Assembly: GCA_900547945.1 (NCBI GenBank)
Contig: URIT01000064.1
Coordinates: 1 to 17,465 of the forward strand
DNA from: an uncultured bacterium
GTDB lineage: Bacteria; Verrucomicrobiota; Kiritimatiellia; RFP12; UBA1067
Reading direction: 5' to 3'
Length of the DNA stretch: 17,465 nt
Position 1 is the stretch's first letter; the number at the start of each line of letters is the position of its first letter. Under the pieces are notes generated by a model. The model was not told the origin of the DNA. It saw only the letters and a program-made list of their open reading frames with translations, and searched no databases. Positions 1-6,776 of the stretch are shown here, in pieces. The position numbers and the translations under genes are program-made.

Positions 1-402
1 GTCATAGAGGAAGAGATCGACGTGCGGCAGCAGCCGCTCGAACGTCGCCCACGGCGCCGCGCCGCACGTGTCGAGCGCGACGGAGACGCCCTGCGCCCGC
101 GCCGCCGCCGCCAGGTCGGCGGCGAAGTCCGGCTGCATCGTCGGCTCGCCGCCCGTGAGCGTGAGGCCGCCGTCCGCGCCGTTGAACGGCCGGTCGGCGA
201 GGACGTCGGCCATCACGTCGGCGACGGACATCTCGCGTCCGCAGACCTCGCCCGTCGTCACGGCCCGCTGCGGCGCGGCCGCCTGGGACTCGGGGTTGTG
301 GCACCAGGCGCAGCGCAGCGGACAGCCCTTCAGGAAGACGCTCGTGCGGAGGCCGGGGCCGTCCTTCACGCTGCCGCGCTTGATGTCGAAGACGATGCCC
401 AT
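1..402 (-). CDS. Glycyl radical enzyme activase (radical SAM), partial, C-terminus outside window
   Basis: The first 134 residues are visible; the gene runs off the left edge. This protein should use a [4Fe-4S] cluster and S-adenosylmethionine to abstract hydrogen from the conserved glycine of the partner GRE encoded two genes upstream. Seen: the radical-SAM triad C-P-L-R-C-A-W-C at about residues 31-38 (CX3CX2C), the start GIVFDIKRGSVKDGPGLRT typical of PFL-activating enzymes, and the SAM-binding TLTGGEP motif near residues 82-88. The auxiliary ferredoxin-like insert with two extra cysteine clusters, common in activases of GRE dehydratases and lyases, is missing: the chain passes from the radical-SAM loop to the GGE motif with only one further Cys (VCG). 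It is therefore a compact, PFL-AE-like activase. The ATG is 7 bases after the symporter stop with only a weak ribosome site, so it probably depends on coupled translation. Confidence 0.93.
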   Translation of the reverse strand, partial: MGIVFDIKRGSVKDGPGLRTSVFLKGCPLRCAWCHNPESQAAAPQRAVTTGEVCGREMSVADVMADVLADRPFNGADGGLTLTGGEPTMQPDFAADLAAAARAQGVSVALDTCGAAPWATFERLLPHVDLFLYD

Positions 403-409
403 GCCCGTC

Positions 410-2107
410 TCAGCGTCCTCGGACGCCCCTTGCGACGAAGACGGACGCCCCGAGCGCAAGGACGGTCGCGACCGCCGCCTTCGCGTACCAGCCGTAGATC
501 CACGCGCCCACCATGTACATGAGGTCGAAGAGCGCGAACGACGCGACGGCCGTCAGGACGAGCCCCTTGCCGACGTCGCGCCCGTCCGCGCGCACCGCCG
601 CCTTGAACCGCGCCGCCGTCGCCGCGTCCGTCGGCGGCGTCAGGAACGTGACGGCGAGCCAGCTCGCGGACGTGACGGCGATCGTGATCAGCATCTTCTG
701 CCACGACACGAGTTCCGGGAAGCCGAGCTGCAGGACGAACGCGACGGCGAACGAGACGAACATGCCCGTCAGCTCCGTCCAGGCGTTGATGCGCATCCAG
801 AACCAGCGCAGGAGGAAGATCGCGCCCGAGCCCGCGCCGATGAGGAGCATGAGGTCGAAGGCGGCCTTTGCGCTCTTCAGGTGCGGCGCGAGCGCACAGC
901 CCAAGAGGAGCAGCGCGAGCATCGCGGCGCGCCCGACCCAGATGAGCTCGCGGTCGCCCGCCGACGGCCGCACGAAACGCTTCCAGAAGTCGTTCACCAC
1001 GTAGGCGCTGCCGAGGTTGAGGTGCGCCGCGACTGTCGAGAAGAGCGCGCCCATCATCGACGCGGCGACGAGGCCGAGCCAGCCGTTCGGCACCTTCGTC
1101 AGCATCGCCGGATACGCCATGTCGCCGTGGATGAGCGACGGATCGACCTTCGGGAATGCCGTCTGGATCGACGCGAGGTCCGGGTAGACGAGCACCGAGC
1201 AGAGACCGACGATGTACCACGGCCACGGACGGATCACCCAGTTGAGGACGTTGAAGAAGAGCGTGCCGCCGAGGGCGTGCGTCGCCGACCTCGCCGTCAG
1301 CATGCGCTGGACGATGTAGCCGCCACCGCCCGGCTCGCTGCCCGCCTTCCACACGTTCCACCACTGCACGGCGAGCGGCAGGACGAACATGACGAGCAGC
1401 GTGTCCCACGACGAGAAGTCCGGCAGGATCGACAGCCGCCACGCCGTCTCGGGGTTCGAGACGATGCCCGCCATCCCGCCGACTTCTGGCAGCCTGAGGC
1501 CGTAGACCATCGCCGCGACCGCGCCTGCCATGATGACGAGGAAGAGGAAGAAGTCCGTCCAGATAACGCCGCGAATGCCGCCGAAGAACGTGTAGACGAC
1601 CGAGGCGACGACCGTGACCCGGTAGATGGTCGACGGCTCGATGCCGAAGAGGACGACGCCGATCTTGACCGCCGCGAGGATGACGTTGCCGAGCACGAGC
1701 ACGTTGAAGACGACGCCGAGGTAGAGCGTGCGGAACGCGCGCAGGAACGCGGCGGGCTTCCCCGAATAGCGCAGCTCGTAGAACTCGATGTCCGTCGTCA
1801 CGCCCGACCTGACCCAGAGCTTCGCGTAGACGAAGACCGTGAGGAGCCCCGTCAGGATGAACGCCCACATGATCCAGTTGCCGCCCATGCCGTCGCGGCG
1901 GATGACCTCGGTGAAGAAGTTCGCGCTGTCCGTCGCCGTCGTCGCGGCGACCATCGAGAAGCCGATGAGCCACCACGGCATGGACTTCCCGGAGGTGAAG
2001 AAGTCGTTCGCCGTCCTCTTCGCGCACCGTGCGGCGACGGTCGGGATGAGCGCCAGAACCGCGAAGAACGCGGCGATGACCGTCCAGTCGAGTCCGTTCA
2101 GAAGCAT
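410..2107 (-). CDS. Sodium:solute symporter (SSS family), substrate unknown
   Basis: A 565-residue multi-spanning inner-membrane protein of the solute:sodium symporter family, which couples sodium entry to uptake of sugars, sialic acids, amino acids and similar solutes. Seen: many hydrophobic spans; a first-helix region followed by the family-typical linker FFTSGKSMPWWLIGFSMVAA; then a small/hydroxyl-rich TTATDSANF stretch consistent with a sodium-site helix. The C-terminus is basic (ARGVRGR). The reading frame stays open far upstream into the GRE gene. I chose the ATG at 2107 because it follows the GRE stop by 2 bases and has AAGGAG 11 bases upstream. The position between the GRE and its activase implies it imports the substrate of the epimerase/GRE pathway. 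The amino-sugar leaning of the epimerase makes ManNAc, a sialic acid or a related sugar plausible, but nothing in this sequence fixes the substrate. Confidence 0.92.
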   Translation of the reverse strand: MLLNGLDWTVIAAFFAVLALIPTVAARCAKRTANDFFTSGKSMPWWLIGFSMVAATTATDSANFFTEVIRRDGMGGNWIMWAFILTGLLTVFVYAKLWVRSGVTTDIEFYELRYSGKPAAFLRAFRTLYLGVVFNVLVLGNVILAAVKIGVVLFGIEPSTIYRVTVVASVVYTFFGGIRGVIWTDFFLFLVIMAGAVAAMVYGLRLPEVGGMAGIVSNPETAWRLSILPDFSSWDTLLVMFVLPLAVQWWNVWKAGSEPGGGGYIVQRMLTARSATHALGGTLFFNVLNWVIRPWPWYIVGLCSVLVYPDLASIQTAFPKVDPSLIHGDMAYPAMLTKVPNGWLGLVAASMMGALFSTVAAHLNLGSAYVVNDFWKRFVRPSAGDRELIWVGRAAMLALLLLGCALAPHLKSAKAAFDLMLLIGAGSGAIFLLRWFWMRINAWTELTGMFVSFAVAFVLQLGFPELVSWQKMLITIAVTSASWLAVTFLTPPTDAATAARFKAAVRADGRDVGKGLVLTAVASFALFDLMYMVGAWIYGWYAKAAVATVLALGASVFVARGVRGR

Positions 2108-2109
2108 GG

Positions 2110-4257
2110 TCAGATGGTCTCCTTGACGAGGCGTTTCACGACGAGTTCGCGGAACGCGGGCGAAAGCGAGTTGAAGTAGGCGGTGAAGCCCGTCACGCGC
2201 ACGATCAGGTCGGGATACTTCGACGGGTCCCTGTGGGCGGCGCGGATCTTCTCGGCATCGACGACGTTGATGTTCACGAGCGTGCCGCCGAGCGCGAAGT
2301 GCCCGTCGAGGAGCGCCATGAGCTTGTCCACGGCGCCGGGGTCGTCCGCGAGGCCGATGTCGACCTCCAGCTGCCACGGCGCGGTGTTGCCCCAGCCGGG
2401 CTGCACCGAGGCGACGGCGCGCGCCATCGCGGTGAGCGCGCCGTCCTTGCGGAAGCCGGGGAGCGGATTCGCCCCGTGGGAGATCGGCTCGCCCGCCTTG
2501 CGCCCGTTCGGCGTCGCGCCGACGGCCTTGCCGAAGCGGATCGTGTCCGCCCACGTGAACCAGCCGGGGATCAGCTTGAAGCCGTGCGGCGTCGTGTGCC
2601 CGGCGATTTCCTCGTTCAGGATCTCCGTCAGGCGCACCGCCCAGCGGTCGGCCGCCGTGCCGCCATGTCCGTAGCGTCCGGAGGCGTCGAGCAGCTGGCG
2701 GATGCGTTCGCCGTCCTCGCCCGCGAAGTTCGCCGCGACGGCGGCCTTGACTTCGGCGAACGTCAGGGCCTTCTCCTGCGCGACGCGCTCCTCCAGCGCG
2801 CCGAAGCTGTCGGCGACGACGGCGAGCCCCGCGCCGTCGATGGCCATGTTGTAGTAGGCCGCGCCGCCGTGGCTCACGTCCTTGCCCTTCTCGATCGGGC
2901 CGTGCGAGAGGAGGTTGAGCAGCAGCTCCGGCTCGTTCAGGTACTGGTGGTCGAGGTGGAAGTCGATGCCCTGCGCCGTGACCTGGACGGCGGCCCGGAA
3001 GTGCCGGCGGTAGTTCGCCTCCAGCTCCGCAAGCGAATCCGACTCGGCGAACGCGACCTCGAAGACCTTGGCGACGTTGATCTTGACGACGTCGTTCAGC
3101 GTGTACTCAAGCCCCGGCAGCGACATCCAGTTGCAGCCGACGGCGATGCGGCTGCGGGCGAGTTCGGCGGAGTAGCCGTTCTTCATGAAGCCCGCGACGA
3201 GGGCCTTGTCGCCCGAGAAGCGCGGGTAGCCGAGGCGGTTCTGGAGCAGGATCTCGACGCCGCGCCGGTAGAGGCGGCGGTCCATGCCGTCCCACACGCG
3301 GATCGTCAGGTTGCAGCTCGCCTTCAGCTTCGCGGCGGCTTCGAGGATGATGAAGCTCATGCGGCTCGTCTGGTCGGAGCCGTCCGCCGCCGGCCCGCCG
3401 AGCTGGTAGTAGTGGGGGTCGTTGAGCAGCAGGCAGAAGCAGAGGAACTCGGCCTCTTCGTCGGTGAGGAGGCCGGCGGCCGTGTCGCGCGCGTAGTAGG
3501 GGCGCAGCAGCTCGTCGAGCTGCCCGCCCGCGCCGTCGCGGTTGTAGGTGCGCGAGGCCATGTTGAAGACGGCGATCCACTGCACGGCCTCGCGGAACGT
3601 CGCGGGCGGCGCGTCGACGATCGCGAAGCAGGTGCGCGCCATCGCGACGAGGTTCGCGCGGCGCTCGGCGTCCGCCTCGGCCATCGACCGGTCGGCGGCC
3701 GCCTCGCCGAGGCGCCGGATCCACGCCTGCACGCCGAGGACCGCCGTCTCCTCCGCCTCCAGCAGCTCGGCGGCGACGGGATCGGCGGCGAACGAACGCC
3801 GCGCCGCGCGCACCTTCGCGAGGAGCCCGCCCCAGCCCAGCTCCAGGCCAATCCTGTAGTCCGGCGCGAAGTGCGCGTCCTTGCCGATGCCGGACGTGAT
3901 GTCGTACTTCTTCTGGAGCGGTTCGAGGTCGGAGTAGTCGAACGCGAAGTTGGAGCGCGAGAGCCGGTAGCCGAGGCGCATGCGCGAGAGCATGAACATC
4001 CAGCGGCCGGCGAGCGCGTCGTCGGGGTCGATGTAGAGCGGATGGCGCTCCATGAGCCAGCGGAAGTTCGCCGCCCACGCGCGCGGGCCGGAGAACTGCC
4101 CGGCCGCGTCGCGCACGGGCAGGTCGGCCGTGAACGTCTCGGGCGGCAGGACGAGGCCGTAGTCGTCCTCGTCGCGCGCGCCGAGCGCCGCCTGCTTCTC
4201 TTCCGTCTGGGCGGCCTTCCGCGCCCTCAGGCGCGCCATCCGCTCCGCGTAGCTCAT
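2110..4257 (-). CDS. Glycyl radical enzyme (pyruvate formate-lyase-like), unknown subfamily
   Basis: A 715-residue cytosolic GRE. Seen: the C-terminal glycyl radical loop RVTGFTAYF with G690 as the predicted radical site, 25 residues from the end as usual; the family motif ATPNGRKAGEPISHG near 581-594; and a single candidate thiyl cysteine, C375, in VGCNWMSLPG. Known: GREs use an activase-generated glycyl radical relayed to this Cys to start C-C, C-O, C-N or C-S bond chemistry, and oxygen cleaves the chain at the Gly. Odd: most characterised GRE lyases and dehydratases have Cys-X-Glu here (GCVEP) and PFL has Cys-Cys; this protein has Cys-Asn-Trp, so neither decarboxylase/dehydratase nor PFL activity can be transferred. 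The ATG overlaps the epimerase stop (ATGA), with AGGAGGAG 8 bases upstream. The epimerase, symporter and activase in the same operon suggest a carbohydrate-derived substrate. Confidence 0.95.
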   Translation of the reverse strand: MSYAERMARLRARKAAQTEEKQAALGARDEDDYGLVLPPETFTADLPVRDAAGQFSGPRAWAANFRWLMERHPLYIDPDDALAGRWMFMLSRMRLGYRLSRSNFAFDYSDLEPLQKKYDITSGIGKDAHFAPDYRIGLELGWGGLLAKVRAARRSFAADPVAAELLEAEETAVLGVQAWIRRLGEAAADRSMAEADAERRANLVAMARTCFAIVDAPPATFREAVQWIAVFNMASRTYNRDGAGGQLDELLRPYYARDTAAGLLTDEEAEFLCFCLLLNDPHYYQLGGPAADGSDQTSRMSFIILEAAAKLKASCNLTIRVWDGMDRRLYRRGVEILLQNRLGYPRFSGDKALVAGFMKNGYSAELARSRIAVGCNWMSLPGLEYTLNDVVKINVAKVFEVAFAESDSLAELEANYRRHFRAAVQVTAQGIDFHLDHQYLNEPELLLNLLSHGPIEKGKDVSHGGAAYYNMAIDGAGLAVVADSFGALEERVAQEKALTFAEVKAAVAANFAGEDGERIRQLLDASGRYGHGGTAADRWAVRLTEILNEEIAGHTTPHGFKLIPGWFTWADTIRFGKAVGATPNGRKAGEPISHGANPLPGFRKDGALTAMARAVASVQPGWGNTAPWQLEVDIGLADDPGAVDKLMALLDGHFALGGTLVNINVVDAEKIRAAHRDPSKYPDLIVRVTGFTAYFNSLSPAFRELVVKRLVKETI
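2119..2124 (-). promoter_or_regulatory. Ribosome binding site deciding the symporter start
   Basis: AAGGAG on the minus strand, inside the last codons of the GRE gene and 11 bases before the symporter ATG. It supports the start at 2107 over upstream in-frame candidates. Confidence 0.7.
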
Positions 4258-5450
4258 TTTGCGAGCTCCTCCTGCATGAGGCGGATGAGGTTGAAGAGCA
4301 TGCGCGGGTAGTGGAACGCGCCGGCCCAGCGGGTGCCCTTCATCGTGCAGGACGGCGTGCCGTCGCGGCGGAGGTACTTGATGATCTCGCCGTACTCCCT
4401 GTCGGGGAAGTGGTCGAAGAACCACGTCTCGATCTTCCGGAACCAGGCGAGGTACTTCTCGTCCTTCGTGAGCGTCCAGGCGAGGAACGTCGCGTAGATC
4501 GCCTCGTTCTGCGGCCACCAGAGCTTGAGCTCGTGCTCGTACTGGTCGGGCTCGTGGCCCTCGGCCTCGTCGACGTTGCGGAAGTAGATGATCCCGCCGC
4601 CGCCCTGCACGGTGTCCCAGCCCCAGTCGAGCGCCCAGTCGAGCACCTGCAGGCCGTTCCCGAGGAGCTTCTCGTCCTTCTGGTACTTCGCCTCCTCCAT
4701 CGTGAACCAGCTCGTCTCGATGGAGTGGCCGGGGTTGATCGTGCGGCCCTCGGGCGTCTCGCACGGCGTGCCGTCGGCGTTCACGATCTCGCGCAGGGCC
4801 TTCTTGCCGTAGTCCATGAACGTCGCGTAGACCTCCTTGAAGCACGTCGCGATCGTCTTGTCGTAGAGCGCGGTGTCGCCGCCGAGCTCGCGCATCATGA
4901 TCGACGTGCAGGAGATGATCATCGGGATGTTGTGCGCCCGCACCTTGCGCGCCGGGTAGTACTTCGGCGGCAGCAGCTCGGGGTTGTAGTAGTACATCAT
5001 GATCGTCTTGTAGAGCCGCTCGGCCTTCGCCTTCCAGGCCGGGTCCTTCGTCGCCTTGTAAAGCTCGATGTAGGCCATCACCGTGTAGTGCTCGGTGACG
5101 ACGTAGCGGCGCTTGCGCACGGGGCGGCCGTCCTCCGTCACCTCGTAGTAGGTGCGGCCGTCGCGCTCGTCGAAGCAGTGGTCCTCGATGAACGCGATGC
5201 CCCGGAGCGCGAGGTCGAGCCATTCCGTGCGCGGCTCGATCTCGTTGTAGGCGCGCGCGAACAGGAGGACGTCGCGCCCCTGCTGGCGGACGTTCTTGTC
5301 GGTGAAGAGCACCTTGCCGTCGCGGCCGAGGTAGTTGTAGAAGCCGCCGTGCTTCGCGTCCGGCGAGAACTTCTGCCACCACTCGACCGATTCGAGCAGG
5401 CATTTCCTGTACTTGTCGATATACTGCCGCAGTTCCTGCTTGTCCATCAT
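4254..5450 (-). CDS. AGE-family sugar 2-epimerase (N-acylglucosamine 2-epimerase / RENBP-like)
   Basis: A 398-residue (alpha/alpha)6-barrel protein of usual length for the N-acylglucosamine 2-epimerase family, which interconverts C2 epimers (ManNAc/GlcNAc) or aldose/ketose pairs through acid-base histidines. Seen: an N-terminal HGGFYNYLGRDGKV block, QQGRDVLLFARAYN with R59, NPGHSIETSWF with H242 and E245, LKLWWPQNEAIYA, DREYGEIIKYLRRDG, and KGTRWAGAFHYPR with H380. The last blocks and their order resemble mammalian renin-binding protein/AGE more than mannose isomerases or YihS, so a 2-epimerase of an N-acyl hexosamine is the leading guess. It is the first gene of the operon. The first of two adjacent ATGs is chosen because AAAGGAGG lies 9 bases upstream. 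Substrate specificity in this family is broad and cannot be read reliably from motifs. Confidence 0.93.
   Translation of the reverse strand: MMDKQELRQYIDKYRKCLLESVEWWQKFSPDAKHGGFYNYLGRDGKVLFTDKNVRQQGRDVLLFARAYNEIEPRTEWLDLALRGIAFIEDHCFDERDGRTYYEVTEDGRPVRKRRYVVTEHYTVMAYIELYKATKDPAWKAKAERLYKTIMMYYYNPELLPPKYYPARKVRAHNIPMIISCTSIMMRELGGDTALYDKTIATCFKEVYATFMDYGKKALREIVNADGTPCETPEGRTINPGHSIETSWFTMEEAKYQKDEKLLGNGLQVLDWALDWGWDTVQGGGGIIYFRNVDEAEGHEPDQYEHELKLWWPQNEAIYATFLAWTLTKDEKYLAWFRKIETWFFDHFPDREYGEIIKYLRRDGTPSCTMKGTRWAGAFHYPRMLFNLIRLMQEELAK
4266..4273 (-). promoter_or_regulatory. Ribosome binding site for the GRE gene
   Basis: AGGAGGAG, 8 bases before the GRE ATG and within the epimerase coding sequence. 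Together with the ATGA overlap it indicates translational coupling and a start at 4257, not further upstream. Confidence 0.75.
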
Positions 5451-5459
5451 CGTAACGGT

Positions 5460-5467
5460 CCTCCTTT
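5460..5467 (-). promoter_or_regulatory. Strong ribosome binding site for the epimerase
   Basis: AAAGGAGG, near-perfect complement of the 16S 3' end, 9 bases before the first of two consecutive ATGs. It contrasts with the regulator on the other strand, which has no usable site. Confidence 0.8.
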
Positions 5468-5478
5468 CCTGAGACCGC

Positions 5479-5491
5479 CCGTATTGTACGG
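5479..5491. promoter_or_regulatory. Perfect inverted repeat over the epimerase -10 box
   Basis: CCGTA-TTG-TACGG, a 5-base perfect inverted repeat with a 3-base spacer, spans the candidate -10 of the epimerase operon. It could be an operator half-site pair. Such a short palindrome can also occur by chance. Confidence 0.25.
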
Positions 5492-5511
5492 CAGGGCGCC
5501 GCATGGAAACG
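5483..5511 (-). promoter_or_regulatory. Candidate promoter of the epimerase-GRE operon
   Basis: On the minus strand TACAAT (5488 to 5483) resembles a -10 box. The hexamer 17 bases upstream is CGTTTC, far from TTGACA. A start near 5476 would give a leader of about 26 bases containing the strong ribosome site. The poor -35 fits an activator-dependent promoter, which is how XylR-type regulators work. Inferred from sequence only. Confidence 0.45.
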
Positions 5512-5550
5512 CCAATGAAACGCAAAAAATTTCCGCCAACAATGCGAAAC
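5506..5550. promoter_or_regulatory. GAAAC direct repeats, candidate binding sites of the divergent XylR-like regulator
   Basis: GAAAC occurs at 5506-5510, 5517-5521 and 5546-5550. The first two are 11 bases apart, one helical turn, and sit in related contexts (ATGGAAACGC and ATGAAACGC). They cover the -35 zone and just upstream of the predicted epimerase promoter, the place expected for an AraC-type activator, which usually binds direct repeats. The third lies near the -35 zone of the regulator's own promoter and could mediate autoregulation. Inference. Confidence 0.35.
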
Positions 5551-5562
5551 CGCCTTGCCGTC

Positions 5563-5571
5563 TGCTATACT
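5563..5571 (+). promoter_or_regulatory. Extended -10 promoter of the regulator, near-leaderless
   Basis: TGCTATACT is an extended -10 box ending 10 bases before the regulator ATG. Transcription starting 6-8 bases downstream would leave an untranslated leader of about 2-5 bases, too short for a ribosome binding site. No good -35 is visible, as expected for an extended -10 promoter. Confidence 0.6.
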
Positions 5572-5581
5572 AGGCGGCGCG

Positions 5582-6751
5582 ATGAAGACCATCCTCTTTT
5601 TCCACACGTCGCGGCGGCAGGCCTGGCAGAAGGAGCTCGCCGGCGCCTACCGTTTCGCGCGCGCCCGCAAGTGGCGTCTGCAGGTTGTCGAGCCGACGCC
5701 GCACCCGCCGTCCATCCCGACGCTCATCGACTTCTGGAAGCCCCTCGGCTGCCTCGTGGAATGTTCCGGGGAGACGGCGGACTACTTCGACCCCGCGGCG
5801 TTCGGGCGCCTCCCCGCCGTCTTCATCGGGCGCGACCCGCGCACGCTGCCGCGCACCGCCTCGTTCGTGAACCCCTCGAACAGGGGCCCCGGCCGCTGCG
5901 CCGCGCAGGAACTCCTGACGGCGGGGTTCACGTCCTTCGGCTTCGTCGCCTCCGGCGGCAACCACTTCTGGAGCCGCGACCGCGAGGCCGAGTTCCGCCG
6001 CACGCTCTGGACGAACGGCTATCCCTGCCGCGTCTTCGGGCGCGCCGAATCGTTCCGGACGCCCCGCGCGCGCGGCGAGGCCCTGCGCGAGTGGCTGCGC
6101 ACGATCCCCAAGCCCTGCGGCGTCTTCGCCGAGAACGACTACGCCGCCGGGGAGGTGCTGGACCTCGCCGGCAAGCTGCGCCTCCGCGTGCCGAAGAGCC
6201 TCGCGGTCATCGGGGCGGACAACGACTCCTCGCTCTGCGAGAACACGACCCCGCCGCTCTCCAGCATCCTCCTCGACTTCGAGCAGGCCGGCTACCGCGC
6301 GGCGAAGATCCTCTCCTCCCTCATCGACACGCCCCGCGCGCCGCCCGTGCGCGAGACCTATTCGGTGCTGGGCCTGATCCGCCGCGCCTCCACGCCGGCC
6401 GGCATCGGCACGCCCCCGCGCGTCGGCAGGGCCCTCGCGTTCATCCGCGAGAAGGCCTGCGAGGGGATCACCGCCGCCGACGTCGCCGCCGTGATGCCGG
6501 GATCCCGCCGCCTGGCCGAAATGGACTTCAAGAAGGCGACCGGCCACGCCATCCAGCAGGAGATCCTGCACGTGCGCTTCGAGCGCGTCGAGCTGCTCCT
6601 CCGCAGCAAGGCCCAGCGGCTCGGCGCCATCGCCGCGCTCTGCGGCTGGCGGACGGAGAACGCCCTGCGCACCGCCTTCCTCAAGCGCTACGGCACGTCC
6701 ATGCGCGTATGGCGGGAGCATCCAACGCCCCCCGTGGCCCACGACGCCTGA
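5582..6751 (+). CDS. XylR-like transcriptional regulator (LacI-type sensor plus AraC DNA-binding domain)
   Basis: A 389-residue cytosolic regulator. Seen: residues 1 to about 270 have a periplasmic-binding-protein fold without an N-terminal helix-turn-helix; the segment SLAVIGADNDSSLCENTTPP (206-225) matches the XylR-type sugar-sensing domain closely. Residues about 280-380 form an AraC domain; its second helix-turn-helix, about 347-377, includes RLGAIAALCGWRTENALRTA. Known: E. coli XylR has this architecture and activates divergent sugar genes when ligand binds. Its position divergent to the epimerase-GRE operon makes it the likely activator of that operon. The first helix-turn-helix (GITAADVAAVMPGSRRLAEM) is less canonical than the second. 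I prefer the ATG at 5582 to an in-frame ATG at 5555 because the -10 box lies between them. The ligand is unknown. Confidence 0.93.
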   Translation: MKTILFFHTSRRQAWQKELAGAYRFARARKWRLQVVEPTPHPPSIPTLIDFWKPLGCLVECSGETADYFDPAAFGRLPAVFIGRDPRTLPRTASFVNPSNRGPGRCAAQELLTAGFTSFGFVASGGNHFWSRDREAEFRRTLWTNGYPCRVFGRAESFRTPRARGEALREWLRTIPKPCGVFAENDYAAGEVLDLAGKLRLRVPKSLAVIGADNDSSLCENTTPPLSSILLDFEQAGYRAAKILSSLIDTPRAPPVRETYSVLGLIRRASTPAGIGTPPRVGRALAFIREKACEGITAADVAAVMPGSRRLAEMDFKKATGHAIQQEILHVRFERVELLLRSKAQRLGAIAALCGWRTENALRTAFLKRYGTSMRVWREHPTPPVAHDA

Positions 6752-6776
6752 CCGTGCAGGACGCCCCGCCACGCGC

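Noticed and set aside
2110..4257. Naming the GRE as pyruvate formate-lyase (pflB)
   Set aside because: It has no Cys-Cys pair at the active site, only C375 in GCNW, and it sits in a sugar-type operon.
4254..5450. Reading the epimerase as a sulfoquinovose isomerase (YihS) and the cassette as sulfosugar degradation with a sulfolyase GRE
   Set aside because: The LKLWWPQNEAI, EYGE and KGTRWAGAFHYPR blocks resemble RENBP/AGE better, the GRE lacks the Cys-X-Glu seen in sulfolyases, and no sulfite or sulfosugar gene is visible. It stays a remote alternative.
2110..5607. A single 1165-codon open frame that could be taken as an N-terminally extended GRE
   Set aside because: Its first part is out of frame with the clear epimerase gene and has no family similarity. 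The GRE starts at 4257 with a strong ribosome site, and the protein from there has the full family length.
6752..6776. Shared bidirectional terminator between the regulator and murA
   Set aside because: The 25-base gap has only a 4-base CGTG/CACG match with a long loop and no T tract.
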